From: a virus
DNA length: 64,000 nucleotides
Virus record (IMG/VR): IMGVR_UViG_3300025684_000014
Span: 1 to 64,000 of that record
Reading direction: 5' to 3' (one strand)
Part shown: positions 51,658 to 60,070 of the stretch, in pieces
Layout: each line of letters begins with the position of its first letter
Numbering within the stretch: position 1 is the stretch's first letter
Made by a program: the position numbers and the translations under genes
The notes under the pieces: generated by a model
Database searches by the model: none
Told to the model about the DNA's origin: nothing
Seen by the model: the letters and a program-made list of their open reading frames with translations, nothing else

Positions 51658-51702
51658 TTAGCCTGCCCCCGACAGGGGGCTAATGCCCCGACAGGGGCAT
51701 TA
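51658..51702 (+). repeat. Double GC-rich hairpin CCCC-GACA-GGGG
   Basis: GCCCCC-GACA-GGGGGC (51665-51680) is followed by a perfect 9-bp TAATGCCCC-GACA-GGGGCATTA (51681-51702). It begins right after a stop codon. The core is the reverse complement of the hairpin at 43,192. GC content is striking in this AT-rich block. Confidence 0.7.
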
Positions 51703-51788
51703 CTACAATATTATCCAATATTTCACCAACCTTAACCCAAAAAAGGTGGGCTACGTAAGGAGACCTACCCTTGGCTCAAGGAGCGTTT

Positions 51789-51974
51789 ATGTCTTTTAAC
51801 ACATGGTTATCAACTTTTAACGCAACAAAATCAATGCAAGCAAAGATTGTACTACTGTCATACCTAGACAAAGGTAAAGTTACGTCAGTACACTTTGTAA
51901 ATAAATCAAACCCATATCACGATAATATAAATAGTATTTTAAAGAGAGTATATGCTTTACGAGTACAACACTAA
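51789..51974 (+). CDS. Small protein
   Basis: Start chosen at ATG 51789 with AAGGAG 7 bases upstream; a TTG at 51771 preceded by GTAAGGAGAC is the alternative. About 61 aa, overlapping the next gene. Basic and Ser/Asn-rich. Not recognised. Confidence 0.45.
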   Translation: MSFNTWLSTFNATKSMQAKIVLLSYLDKGKVTSVHFVNKSNPYHDNINSILKRVYALRVQH

Positions 51975-52143
51975 AGAGCAAATAGATATTCTACAAAGAA
52001 TGTCTAATTTGTCTACAATACTGTCTCAATTTGAATTAACAGGAAAACAAGATTCAAAAGATTATGAAGAATACTTAAAGATGCTTGATAATCTAGAAGA
52101 AATACTTGTCGAATTAAGAGAAAATCAAAACAAGAATACGTAA
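51952..52143 (+). CDS. Small helical protein
   Basis: A 63-aa charged helical protein with coiled-coil-like spacing. AAAGAGAGT lies upstream of ATG. Overlaps the preceding gene by 23 bases. Not recognised. Confidence 0.45.
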   Translation: MLYEYNTKEQIDILQRMSNLSTILSQFELTGKQDSKDYEEYLKMLDNLEEILVELRENQNKNT

Positions 52144-52152
52144 GGAGACGAA

Positions 52153-52527
52153 ATGGCTCAAACAAACGTAATTGATATGATTAATAAATACGCGCTTTCC
52201 AATATGCTCTGTAATAATCACGAAGGGCATATTATTCGCTTAGATATCGAAAATAAATTTGAAGTATCTATTGCTTTAGGTTGCAATAATCAATCACTGC
52301 CAACCACACCAATGTCTAGAATTGACCTTTATACTCATGCACAAATTGTATTTGCAGATTATAACAACAATCCACTAAATGTATCTTTTGAAGATATGTA
52401 CAAAGTGGATTCAATTGAAGTATCTGATTTTCTTAAAACTTACGATAAAGTTTGTTTTGATGAATTAGATTATATGATTATCGCAATTCTAAATTACATG
52501 GAAGAAAACGATGTCTGTATTCTTTGA
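52153..52527 (+). CDS. Soluble acidic protein, paralogue of the 51042 gene
   Basis: A 124-aa protein with the strong site TAAGGAGACGAA before ATG, the same as the tail sheath gene. N-terminal pattern DMINKYALSNML and later FEVSIALG match the 111-aa protein at 51042. Overlaps the next gene by 17 bases. Function unknown. Confidence 0.5.
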   Translation: MAQTNVIDMINKYALSNMLCNNHEGHIIRLDIENKFEVSIALGCNNQSLPTTPMSRIDLYTHAQIVFADYNNNPLNVSFEDMYKVDSIEVSDFLKTYDKVCFDELDYMIIAILNYMEENDVCIL

Positions 52528-52753
52528 TTTAGATGCCTGTAATAACTTTCAACAAGTTTATGAGTACTTTTTAAAAAATAAACTTTTTGATGAGGCTTAC
52601 CTACCTATGCTTCGCTCTGTTTTTGATAAAGAAGGTGGTGTAAATATTTTAATAAATGAAAATGAACTCATTAGATTTACAGGTCTGATGCAAGAAAAAG
52701 ATATTGATTTTTGGGTTCAAACAGGTTGGACCGTTTACACATTTACTGAATAA
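52511..52753 (+). CDS. Small acidic protein
   Basis: An 80-aa protein rich in Phe, Tyr, Asp and Glu. It starts within the preceding gene. The acidic, aromatic composition resembles phage host-takeover proteins, but there is no family match. Confidence 0.45.
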   Translation: MSVFFDLDACNNFQQVYEYFLKNKLFDEAYLPMLRSVFDKEGGVNILINENELIRFTGLMQEKDIDFWVQTGWTVYTFTE

Positions 52754-52766
52754 GATTTTATATATA

Positions 52767-53042
52767 ATGAATAACAGTTTTACTAATATTGCCAATGAGA
52801 TTGGCAAGCTATTAGATGACAAAAACACTCAATATGGTTCTGCTTTCGAAACAGTTCCTCAAATACTTTCTATTTTGTATCCTAATGGTATCGCTCCAAA
52901 GGATTATCAAAACCTATTAACACTTACACGTATCTTAGATAAGGTACAAAGGATTGCTACAAATAATGGTAATGACCCAGAAGATCCGTGGCGCGATATC
53001 GCAGGTTACGCAATTTTGCAACTTTCAAAACAAGATAATTGA
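52767..53042 (+). CDS. Nmad1-like (DUF1599) nucleotide-modification-associated protein
   Basis: The start at 52767 (MNNSFTNIANEI) follows the preceding stop. The 91-aa product has LLDDKNTQYGSAF, ILYPNGIAPKDYQNLL, TRILDKVQRIA and WRDIAGYAIL, which is the conserved pattern of DUF1599/Nmad1, a domain linked in phages to nucleotide modification. It precedes purine and pyrimidine nucleotide genes, so a role in nucleotide handling fits. Catalysis is not established. Confidence 0.7.
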   Translation: MNNSFTNIANEIGKLLDDKNTQYGSAFETVPQILSILYPNGIAPKDYQNLLTLTRILDKVQRIATNNGNDPEDPWRDIAGYAILQLSKQDN

Positions 53043-53403
53043 AATCTCTCAAAATAAACTAAATGCATTTAAAATTTTTATTTCTACTTATGAGCCAAGT
53101 TCTTATTTTGAGCAAAATAAAGCTAATTTTTTATTTGAACCAATGCAATTTATTGGAAATTATCAAGAAAAGCTTTTTGAAATAAAAGATACTTATTATC
53201 TTGCTCTTTTAGAAGAAATTTCTACTAAGCAATTTATGATTTATGGATTGCTTGATAACGATGCTTTTATTTTTGATCAACAAAACGCTTTAATTGAATT
53301 TGATACTTTATCTACTGAAGTTATCGATATATTTCAGTCTGAACTTTTTAAGATTTGTCAAAAGAATAGTTACTTACTTAAGAGTGATTTAGAAGGACAC
53401 TAG
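52966..53403 (+). CDS. Soluble acidic protein, start uncertain
   Basis: The frame is open to 53403. ATG codons at 52954 and 52966 lie inside the preceding gene; the true start may be a non-standard ATT near 53038. The unique part (about 120 residues) is Phe/Ile-rich and acidic. No family recognised. Confidence 0.4.
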   Translation: MVMTQKIRGAISQVTQFCNFQNKIIEISQNKLNAFKIFISTYEPSSYFEQNKANFLFEPMQFIGNYQEKLFEIKDTYYLALLEEISTKQFMIYGLLDNDAFIFDQQNALIEFDTLSTEVIDIFQSELFKICQKNSYLLKSDLEGH

Positions 53404-53404
53404 T

Positions 53405-53686
53405 ATGCCGTTTTTAGATTATATGATTTATGTTTTTGGTATTTATGGTTTATCTTGGTTGCTTACTCAATCAGCAATCTTTTTTGAGCCTCGAGACTGG
53501 CTTATGACTAAGTTTGATTTCATGGATGGTTTGCTCGGATGTATTGTTTGTACATCTGTGTGGCTCTCAAGTTTGTTTGTAATGTTTTATTTTCCAAATG
53601 AACTTTGGTTTACGAAAATAATTGTTGTTGGAAGTACAGTAACAACAACTTGGGCTTTAGCACAAATACTCGGAGACGCAGAGTGA
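53405..53686 (+). CDS. DUF1360-like small membrane protein
   Basis: A 93-aa protein with three hydrophobic spans (about residues 5-25, 45-65 and 68-88). LLGCIVCTSVWLS between the first two matches the conserved CxxC-x-W element of DUF1360 proteins found in phages and bacteria. It overlaps the purA-like start by 4 bases, so the two are coupled. Confidence 0.6.
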   Translation: MPFLDYMIYVFGIYGLSWLLTQSAIFFEPRDWLMTKFDFMDGLLGCIVCTSVWLSSLFVMFYFPNELWFTKIIVVGSTVTTTWALAQILGDAE

Positions 53687-54768
53687 TAGTAACAAATAAA
53701 GTAGACGTTATTTTTGGATTACAATATGGAGACGAAGGTAAAGGTAAGATTGCCGCCGCTATTGCTCAGTTAAAAGCGCATAACCTCACCGCTCGTTACA
53801 ATGGTGGACCTAATGCAGGGCATACTATTGTTAGAGAAGATGGTAAGCGTTTTGAACTACACCAACTCCCAAGCTCTGTAGTTTATGGAGGCGATGCTTA
53901 TATTGGCCCAGGTACCGTTTTAGATATTGATAAGCTAGATCAAGAAATCGAAACCGTTTTATCTAAAGACCCAACTCTTAATTTTAATTTATATATTGAC
54001 CCAAGAGTACCAGTTATTGATACATCTCATATAATTGAAGATACTGACTATCAACATCGATTTCAGGGAAGTACAAATAGTGGTATCGCTCCTGCTTATG
54101 CTTCTTTTTATAATAGACGCGCGCGGACTGTAGTTGATGAAATTGAAGACAATCCTCCTAAACCAACAAGAAGCTATACAGTTAAGAAGATTGATTGCGT
54201 AAACTCTTTATTGCTTGAGGGAGCTCAAGGTTTTTATTTAGATATTAATCAAGGCGTATATCCTTATACAACTAGCTCACATTGTTTGCCTGCTGCAGCT
54301 GCAGCGACTTTTGGTTTTGATCCACGTACATTTAGAAACATTATAGGTGTTGCAAAGTGTTACGAAACTAGAAGTGGCACTGATCCGTATTTTTATGAGC
54401 ATGAATGTCGTGACCAAATGCCTCTTTTTGATCAAATTCGTAGGGCAGGTAGAGAGGTTGGCGTTACTACTGGTCGCGATCGCAAAGTAAATTACTTAGA
54501 TCTAGATAAACTTGTGAACGCTATAATTTCTTCAGGTACAAATATTGTAGTTATCAACAAGTGGGATATTCTCGAGGAGCTTCAAGTTTTTAAACTTTGG
54601 TATAATAAAAATCTTATAAACTTTAAAACTTTAGAACTTATGCAAACCTTTGTAGAAGAAACTATTAATTTTAAATGTTTAAATGCTTTCGAAAATGATT
54701 CTCAAACCCCTATTGTTATTCATTCTTCTTCTCCCCAAAACGATATAGATTGGTCTAAGTTTTTTTAA
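53683..54768 (+). CDS. purA: Adenylosuccinate synthetase-like enzyme (PurA/PurZ family)
   Basis: GTG start at 53683 overlapping the previous stop, with GGAG 7 bases upstream. The 361-aa product has GLQYGDEGKGK near residue 15 (P-loop-like GTP site with the catalytic Asp), RYNGGPNAGHT near residue 42, TNSGIAPAYASF, LLEGAQGFYLDINQG, YPYTTSSH, and TTGRDRKVN. It should ligate aspartate to a purine nucleotide using GTP. It is shorter than bacterial PurA (~430) and close to phage PurZ. Phage PurZ that makes 2-aminoadenine usually has Ser at the first Asp; here Asp is retained. Substrate (IMP or dGMP) is therefore open. Confidence 0.88.
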   Translation: MIVTNKVDVIFGLQYGDEGKGKIAAAIAQLKAHNLTARYNGGPNAGHTIVREDGKRFELHQLPSSVVYGGDAYIGPGTVLDIDKLDQEIETVLSKDPTLNFNLYIDPRVPVIDTSHIIEDTDYQHRFQGSTNSGIAPAYASFYNRRARTVVDEIEDNPPKPTRSYTVKKIDCVNSLLLEGAQGFYLDINQGVYPYTTSSHCLPAAAAATFGFDPRTFRNIIGVAKCYETRSGTDPYFYEHECRDQMPLFDQIRRAGREVGVTTGRDRKVNYLDLDKLVNAIISSGTNIVVINKWDILEELQVFKLWYNKNLINFKTLELMQTFVEETINFKCLNAFENDSQTPIVIHSSSPQNDIDWSKFF

Positions 54769-55890
54769 ATGATTGAAAGATACTCTACACAAGAAATTTC
54801 TAGTATTTGGTCTCAAGATACTTATTTTAACAGCTTGTTTTATTTTATCACTGCTTATTTAAATTCTATTCTTGGTAGAGATATTAAATTGAAGTCTTAT
54901 CCTTCAATACCAAGAATTAAAGAAATTGAGAAGAAAACAAAGCATGAATTCGCTGCTGTGCTTTTGCATTATGAAAACCTACTAGATGATGAAGAAGCAA
55001 AAGCTTATCTAAATCATAAACTTACTTCTTCTGATGCCCTAGATACCGTTTTTACTTTTCAAATACAGTCAAGTGTTAACATTTTATTGCAACAGCTAAT
55101 ATCTTTGTATGATACTTTAGATGGTATAAATGCTGCTTATTTTACAAAACTTACAGTAGGTAGAACTCATGGTCGCCATGCTGAAGTAATTCCTTATACT
55201 CAACGTTTTGAGCATCTTATTTTTGAAATACAAGATTTTGAAGATAAACTTTTAGATATACAGAAATCTCTTTATCCAAAACTTTCTGGTCCTACTGGTA
55301 ATACTAATATTAGTTTAGAGATTTATGAAAAAATGACTTCAAAATATCCTTCTTTAAATTTCAATGAAGCCGCTTTTACTACTCAAGTAGTACCTAGACA
55401 TTTGCACGCTGATGTTATTTGGGCTTGTGCTTCTTTTGCAGCTTCTGTAGAAAGATTTTCTACTAATATGAGAATTCTTTCTATTGATGAAATTGCAGAG
55501 GTTTCTGAGTCGTTTACTCCAGGGCAAATTGGATCTTCTTCAATGCCTCACAAGAAGAATCCTGTTGGATTTGAAAATCTTTGCGGCATTTCAAGACTTA
55601 TTAGAAGTAATGTTACGCCTGCTTTGGAGAATATTGTTTTATGGTTTGAAAGAGATATGTCTCATAGCTCTGTTGAACGAGTTATTTTTCCTGATACATT
55701 TCAATTAACACATTATATGATTCGTAGATTAGATAATATTCTTAAAACTATGAATTTTAATACCAAGCAATCTAATAAAAATATCAAGCAATCAAATGTT
55801 TTAACTGCAACCAAAGAGTTTAATGATCTTCTTAAAACTATGCCTAGAAGTGAAGCTTACTCTATTATTCAAAAGAAGTATTTAGGATAA
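54769..55890 (+). CDS. purB: Adenylosuccinate lyase-like enzyme (PurB)
   Basis: A 373-aa protein starting immediately after the purA-like stop. It has TSSDALDT, GRTHGRHAEVIP near residue 128, the fumarase-superfamily signature GSSSMPHKKNPVGFE near residue 255 with the catalytic Ser, and ERDMSHSSVERV. It should split fumarate from the succinylated purine made by the preceding enzyme. Usual family length is ~430-460, so the C-terminus is trimmed. The two genes form a complete two-step amination pathway. Confidence 0.9.
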   Translation: MIERYSTQEISSIWSQDTYFNSLFYFITAYLNSILGRDIKLKSYPSIPRIKEIEKKTKHEFAAVLLHYENLLDDEEAKAYLNHKLTSSDALDTVFTFQIQSSVNILLQQLISLYDTLDGINAAYFTKLTVGRTHGRHAEVIPYTQRFEHLIFEIQDFEDKLLDIQKSLYPKLSGPTGNTNISLEIYEKMTSKYPSLNFNEAAFTTQVVPRHLHADVIWACASFAASVERFSTNMRILSIDEIAEVSESFTPGQIGSSSMPHKKNPVGFENLCGISRLIRSNVTPALENIVLWFERDMSHSSVERVIFPDTFQLTHYMIRRLDNILKTMNFNTKQSNKNIKQSNVLTATKEFNDLLKTMPRSEAYSIIQKKYLG

Positions 55891-55895
55891 TAACT

Positions 55896-56126
55896 ATGTC
55901 TAAAGATATTGATCTGCAAGCTTTCGCCAACGACCTATATGATTTGTTAGATACTTATGATGTAGCGCTGACTAGCGCTCACTTTGCTAGACGATTACCT
56001 CAACGCAAAACAGGTGTAATGAGAATGCAACCTCTATTCTCTGCATTTTATGATGAGAATGGTCAAGTTTGGCTTATAGATGTTAATACTCGAGAAACTT
56101 ATTCTCCTAAAGATTTTGAACCATGA
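55896..56126 (+). CDS. Small protein
   Basis: A 76-aa protein with a central basic part (RRLPQRKTGVMRMQP) and Asp/Tyr-rich ends. Overlaps the next gene by 4 bases. No family recognised. Confidence 0.5.
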   Translation: MSKDIDLQAFANDLYDLLDTYDVALTSAHFARRLPQRKTGVMRMQPLFSAFYDENGQVWLIDVNTRETYSPKDFEP

Positions 56127-56290
56127 GCATTTTAACTCCTAAACAAAATTATAAAGACAGACTCAAAACTTGTTTTGATTGCCCAAGTTACAATCCTACC
56201 CTTAAGCAATGTAAAGAATGCGGCTGTTTTCTTATTCTAAAAGCAGCTTTTGAATCAACTAAATGTCCCTTAGGTAGATGGAATGAATAA
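56123..56290 (+). CDS. 55-aa zinc-finger-type phage protein
   Basis: ATG at 56123 overlapping the preceding stop. The product has CFDCPSYN, QCKECGCFL and KCPLGRW, i.e. CxxC, CxxCxC and a final CP-x-G-x-W. This four-to-five Cys pattern is common to a small phage zinc-binding protein family. It overlaps the next gene by 8 bases. Confidence 0.7.
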   Translation: MSILTPKQNYKDRLKTCFDCPSYNPTLKQCKECGCFLILKAAFESTKCPLGRWNE

Positions 56291-56678
56291 TTTCTTTTTT
56301 TTTGTTTTAACTAATCCAGCAATTGTTTTACTCTTTCTTTCTCTTTTTACTATTATTTTTTTCCATATTTTTGTTTCAATTACAAAAGAAAAACAAGTTA
56401 ATTCATATATAAACTCTTCTAAATCTAAATATCTTGTAGTAGATGATGAAGGGTGGGAACTTTTTTGGGGATTTTCTTTAAGTTCAAGAAATTCTCATCA
56501 AGAAATTTTAGATACTTATTACTCTCGAGGTTATCAACTTCATAGTTTTACATTAAGAAACAATATGATTCCAAATGTTCCTTTAATAAAAAGCCTTTGT
56601 ATTTTTTTTATATATCTCTTAACTTTTGGTTATGTTAGTTATTATACAGGAAGTACTTTTATTTTTTACAAGGTTTAA
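56283..56678 (+). CDS. Membrane protein of unknown function
   Basis: A 131-aa protein with an N-terminal hydrophobic span (residues 1-35), a soluble middle and a C-terminal hydrophobic span (about residues 105-128). Not recognised. Confidence 0.5.
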   Translation: MNNFFFFVLTNPAIVLLFLSLFTIIFFHIFVSITKEKQVNSYINSSKSKYLVVDDEGWELFWGFSLSSRNSHQEILDTYYSRGYQLHSFTLRNNMIPNVPLIKSLCIFFIYLLTFGYVSYYTGSTFIFYKV

Positions 56679-56681
56679 GAA

Positions 56682-57140
56682 ATGAAGTTAAAACATATCC
56701 AGATGAGGATGCGTCAAGTTAAAGAGCTTACTAATATTTCTTCTTGTGAACGTCGTGGTGTAGCAGCTATTGCAGTCACAGAAAATAATATAGTGCTTTC
56801 TGAAGCTTATAATGGGTGGATTAGAGGAACAGAATCTTCTACCTGTAATCCTGAAGGACCTTGCCTTAGAGAAGGTTTAACTTCAGGGTCTAATATGGAA
56901 GTCGGCTGTATTCATGCAGAGCAAAATCTTATTATTAACGCCGCTAGAACGCAAACTAGCCTTGTTGAGTCTTGGGTTTTTCTTAGCACGTACCCTTGTA
57001 TGATGTGTGCTAAGCTTTTAGCGCAAGCAGGCATTTCTAGATTATTTGTATTAAAAAATTCTTACCCAATAGATGAAGGAATTACTTTCCTTCGAGACCA
57101 CGGAGTTATTTGTGTCGTCACAGATGTTACAAGTACTTGA
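56682..57140 (+). CDS. Deoxycytidylate deaminase-like protein
   Basis: A 152-aa zinc-dependent deaminase. HAEQN near residue 85 holds the zinc-binding His and catalytic Glu; PCMMCAK near residue 107 holds the two zinc-binding Cys. An N-terminal ERRGVAAIAV strand and the STCNPEGPC insertion match dCMP deaminases, which often bind an extra zinc. It should convert dCMP to dUMP for dTTP synthesis. A second deaminase-fold gene is at 58564. Confidence 0.85.
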   Translation: MKLKHIQMRMRQVKELTNISSCERRGVAAIAVTENNIVLSEAYNGWIRGTESSTCNPEGPCLREGLTSGSNMEVGCIHAEQNLIINAARTQTSLVESWVFLSTYPCMMCAKLLAQAGISRLFVLKNSYPIDEGITFLRDHGVICVVTDVTST

Positions 57141-57363
57141 AGATTATTATTTTGATCCTAAACAAAACTATTATGTTCAAGCGTTTAAGCCAATTGGAGA
57201 TCAACCTGCCTATTATCATGCAGTAGGTTATCACTATGCAGTTAGACCTGAATCATATTTTATATTACCCCATAGGGATCTAACTAAGTTTGTTCTTTAT
57301 AAAGAGCGCACTGTACATCCAGATCAGCTTGAACTTTTTACTAAGGAACAACTCCATGTCTGA
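57124..57363 (+). CDS. Small protein
   Basis: Start chosen at ATG 57124, overlapping the deaminase end by 17 bases; an ATG at 57073 would lie further inside it. About 79 aa, Tyr/His/Pro-rich. No family recognised. Confidence 0.4.
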   Translation: MLQVLEDYYFDPKQNYYVQAFKPIGDQPAYYHAVGYHYAVRPESYFILPHRDLTKFVLYKERTVHPDQLELFTKEQLHV

Positions 57364-57658
57364 TATTTTTTACGACATGATTGGTAAGCCAATTCATGTT
57401 GGCGATTTATTTATTATCCCTGGAGGTAATCCTAGATTTGGCGGTCTCAAACTTCACCTTGGTCTTGTTGTCTCTAAGACTGACAAGACTATGACATGTG
57501 ATTATTTTGAGCTGCCTGAAGGAAAGCCTAAGGGTTCTGGAAGGAAAACACCTTCTAAAGTATTAAAAATTGACCCGCACTATTATTTAAACTATTGTAA
57601 GTTATTCGATGAGCTTCGCGAACGCGGTAATGCTCTTAAGATTAATACCAGGGATTAA
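57356..57658 (+). CDS. Small soluble protein
   Basis: The start at 57356 (MSDIFYDMIGKPIHVGD) overlaps the preceding gene by 8 bases. The 100-aa product has a beta-type N-terminus (GDLFIIPGGNPRFGGLKLHLGLVV) like a small barrel and a charged tail. No family recognised. Confidence 0.5.
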   Translation: MSDIFYDMIGKPIHVGDLFIIPGGNPRFGGLKLHLGLVVSKTDKTMTCDYFELPEGKPKGSGRKTPSKVLKIDPHYYLNYCKLFDELRERGNALKINTRD

Positions 57659-57661
57659 CAA

Positions 57662-58174
57662 ATGAAATGGTTTACACCCTTCAATAAATATATTAACTGG
57701 CAGGAAATTGCCAATAACATCTCTTATATCGTTTCTCAAGGATACGAACATAAAGTAGTAATTGGCACTGACTCTCAACCTTTTAAAGAAGGTACAGTGT
57801 TTATTGTTGCGGTGTGTATCTTTTCTGAACATCCTGATTTTAAACAAACTTATTATTATGGTAAAGAACGCCAAGAAGCGTTCTTGCCTTTTTATCAACG
57901 ACTTCATCATGAAGTTCAATTGAGTTTAGATGTAGCAAATTCTCTTAGAGAATATACAGCTACTACCCAAAGAAAATTAAATATAGCTATTCATTTAGAT
58001 TTATCTGCTCAAGAAGCAAAGACAAAGTCTGGTAAGTATGCTTCTGGATTAATAAATCTTGTGAAAGCTTACGATTATCCTGACGTTGAAGTTAAGCCAA
58101 ACAGTTGGGCAGCTAGTTGTATAGCTGATAAGTACACTAAGAAACGTGAATTAGCACGTTTAGAAAGTAACTAG
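57662..58174 (+). CDS. YkuK-like (DUF458) RNase H-fold protein
   Basis: A 170-aa protein with VVIGTDSQ near residue 38, the first Asp strand of an RNase H fold; HLDLSAQ near residue 115; and KPNSWAASCIADKYTK near residue 145. These match the DUF458/YkuK family of predicted RNase H-related nucleases. It may process RNA or act in DNA repair. Family membership is firmer than function. Confidence 0.75.
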   Translation: MKWFTPFNKYINWQEIANNISYIVSQGYEHKVVIGTDSQPFKEGTVFIVAVCIFSEHPDFKQTYYYGKERQEAFLPFYQRLHHEVQLSLDVANSLREYTATTQRKLNIAIHLDLSAQEAKTKSGKYASGLINLVKAYDYPDVEVKPNSWAASCIADKYTKKRELARLESN

Positions 58175-58175
58175 T

Positions 58176-58310
58176 ATGAATTTAGAACTGTTAAAAGAAA
58201 TATTAGCAGCCCTGTATTGGATTCTTATTTTTGTTGGTTTTGTTTATTTACTAATAACATATCCATTTCATGTTTTCTTTTTCCTTTTTATTCTTTGGAT
58301 TGTAAATTAA
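58176..58310 (+). CDS. 44-aa membrane peptide
   Basis: A short frame with two hydrophobic spans almost end to end. It starts two bases after the preceding stop and overlaps the next ATG by one base. No ribosome site beyond coupling. Confidence 0.4.
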   Translation: MNLELLKEILAALYWILIFVGFVYLLITYPFHVFFFLFILWIVN

Positions 58311-58603
58311 TGATAGATATTCAATTACTTGTATTTAAGAACAGCATTGAGCATCTTAACCATACTTTTACTATGGGTAATAAAGCTTCTGCTTTAGCTT
58401 TTATTCAAAGAATGATTTCTGAATATATGCCAAAATCAAATTACACTCATAGGTATGACAACAGAAACGGTTCAGCCTTAGTTTCTGTAAAGTCATCTGA
58501 TTATTATGCTGAAATTTCAGTTCCCAGTGTTTATGTAAGTATAGAGGAGATAATTCAAACACAATGGCAAAGCTACCCCAAGGGGCGATCGAACTCGCTA
58601 TAA
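58310..58603 (+). CDS. Small soluble protein
   Basis: Start at ATG 58310 overlapping the preceding stop. A 97-aa protein, helical first half and beta-type second half. It overlaps the deaminase-like gene by 40 bases. Not recognised. Confidence 0.5.
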   Translation: MIDIQLLVFKNSIEHLNHTFTMGNKASALAFIQRMISEYMPKSNYTHRYDNRNGSALVSVKSSDYYAEISVPSVYVSIEEIIQTQWQSYPKGRSNSL

Positions 58604-58935
58604 GTCAGGCTAAGAAGAGTCCAATGTTACATCAACACGGAGCTGTTATTTGGAAAAATAACACTATCTTAGGCGCTGGATATAATTATCATAAAGCACC
58701 TCCAACTACAAGTTCTAGGAGGTACTCAATTCATAGTGAAAAAGATGCTCTTAATGGACTCCGACAAGACCAGATTTATGGCGCTTCAATGCTTGCCATA
58801 AGAGTAAGAAATGATGGAACTATAAGTTCTGGTGCACCATGTAAAGGGTGTACTAAATTGCTTACTAGAAAAGGTATTAAAAAAGTTTATTGGTACGATG
58901 ATAATGACAATCTTAATTGCACTTATTTAAACTAA
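58564..58935 (+). CDS. Second deaminase-fold protein
   Basis: A 123-aa protein with HSEKDAL near residue 56 (His and catalytic Glu) and PCKGCTKLL near residue 92 (two zinc Cys), the cytidine/deoxycytidylate deaminase signature. It is shorter than the protein at 56682 and lacks the insertion. The substrate is uncertain: dCMP, cytidine or another base. RBS GAGGAG precedes the ATG. Confidence 0.8.
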   Translation: MAKLPQGAIELAISQAKKSPMLHQHGAVIWKNNTILGAGYNYHKAPPTTSSRRYSIHSEKDALNGLRQDQIYGASMLAIRVRNDGTISSGAPCKGCTKLLTRKGIKKVYWYDDNDNLNCTYLN

Positions 58936-59204
58936 TCATCTATCTCTGATTTTAAAAAAGTAAATTTAAATTTTAATTCATCTATTTTTGCAGATGATAA
59001 CTCTGATTTATTTTTTACTTCTTCAAAACTATTTTCTAAAGTTTCTAATCTTTCTAAGAAGTCTTCATTTACTTTATTTAATTCAAGTTTTTTTAAATAA
59101 ATCTTATAAACAAAATAAGCTATTACCATTAAAAATAAAATATAAATATTTTCTTCTGCTATTTTAATTAAAACCGGAGCTAATTCTTTGGTTTCTGTTT
59201 CCAT
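58932..59204 (-). CDS. Membrane-anchored coiled-coil protein on the opposite strand
   Basis: A 90-aa protein with a membrane span (about residues 20-38) and a long charged coiled coil after it. The minus-strand site AAGGAG lies 7 bases before the ATG. It is the only minus-strand gene in this half and converges on the deaminase gene with a 4-base overlap. The layout (anchor plus coiled coil) resembles spanin-like or membrane-scaffold proteins, but no family is certain. Confidence 0.55.
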   Translation of the reverse strand: METETKELAPVLIKIAEENIYILFLMVIAYFVYKIYLKKLELNKVNEDFLERLETLENSFEEVKNKSELSSAKIDELKFKFTFLKSEIDD

Positions 59205-59252
59205 AACAACTCCTTTTTTATTTATTATACTCTTTTCACATTAGGAAAAACA

Positions 59253-59522
59253 ATGAACTTAGATTGGTTAATTTTAATTTTATTTATTATGACTGGCATA
59301 GTTTTTGGTATTTTTATAGAACATCACCATGAAAAAACTTATTACAATTGCACAGTTGTAGAAACAAATAAAAAATTACCTCTTCTTAGTAGGTACGATT
59401 TAATTCAATTAGAAAAACTTTATGCTCAAGAATTTAACCAATCTCTTGTTTGCGAAGATACTAAACTAACTGCACACCAAAAAAGAATTTATAACTCAAC
59501 CTTAACAATCGAGGCTAAATAA
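59253..59522 (+). CDS. Membrane-anchored small protein
   Basis: An 89-aa protein with one N-terminal membrane span (residues about 4-24) and a soluble domain with two Cys. It overlaps the next gene by 1 base. Likely exported or periplasm-facing. Function unknown. Confidence 0.5.
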   Translation: MNLDWLILILFIMTGIVFGIFIEHHHEKTYYNCTVVETNKKLPLLSRYDLIQLEKLYAQEFNQSLVCEDTKLTAHQKRIYNSTLTIEAK

Positions 59523-60070
59523 TGAACATTTTTACAAAAACACTTATTTCTTTTTCCTTTATGACATCTTTTGCTTTTGCAAACCCAACCGACACTTGTC
59601 AAAACAGTCCTCATCTTCAAGTAAGCCCCTTACATAAGAAGATTTCTTATGGAATGTCAAAGTCTCAAGTAAAGTCAAAGCTTGGTGTTTCTTTTGGCCC
59701 TATTTCTAATTTTGAAAGTGGCTTGGTTATTAGAAGTCCAAAAGCTCCTTACGATATGATTATTATGGCTTTTAGAGATGATCATCTTGTTGGCGTATTT
59801 TACAGCTATTCAAACGCTTTTCAAGATAGCGTAGGCGGACCTTTCAAAGCTGTTGTTCTTGTCCGCGATAAGTTCAAGGAAAAGTTTGGTCTTCCTGACG
59901 ATGCTACTAAGACAGACAAAGGTGTAAAGCTTACTTGGAAGCTAAACAAGGGCGCTGCTCTTGAGCTTACAGGTGAAGATCCTTATAAGGTTACTTACAC
60001 AGTTAAGTGCGAGCAACTTATTGATTCTCTTGACGCAAAAGCTCGAAGGGGAGCAAATCTTGGATTCTGA
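59522..60070 (+). CDS. Exported soluble protein
   Basis: A 182-aa protein with a signal peptide ending in FAFA-NP near residue 20. The mature part is beta-rich (SYGMSKSQVKSKLG recalls small outer-envelope SmpA/OmlA-type folds). GC content is a little above its neighbours. It is coupled to the membrane protein upstream. Envelope modification or superinfection exclusion are possible. Confidence 0.55.
   Translation: MNIFTKTLISFSFMTSFAFANPTDTCQNSPHLQVSPLHKKISYGMSKSQVKSKLGVSFGPISNFESGLVIRSPKAPYDMIIMAFRDDHLVGVFYSYSNAFQDSVGGPFKAVVLVRDKFKEKFGLPDDATKTDKGVKLTWKLNKGAALELTGEDPYKVTYTVKCEQLIDSLDAKARRGANLGF

Noticed and set aside
53683-54768. Firm naming as PurZ (2-aminoadenine synthesis)
   Set aside because: The residue that is Ser in described PurZ proteins is Asp here, so the sequence alone does not prove a Z-genome.
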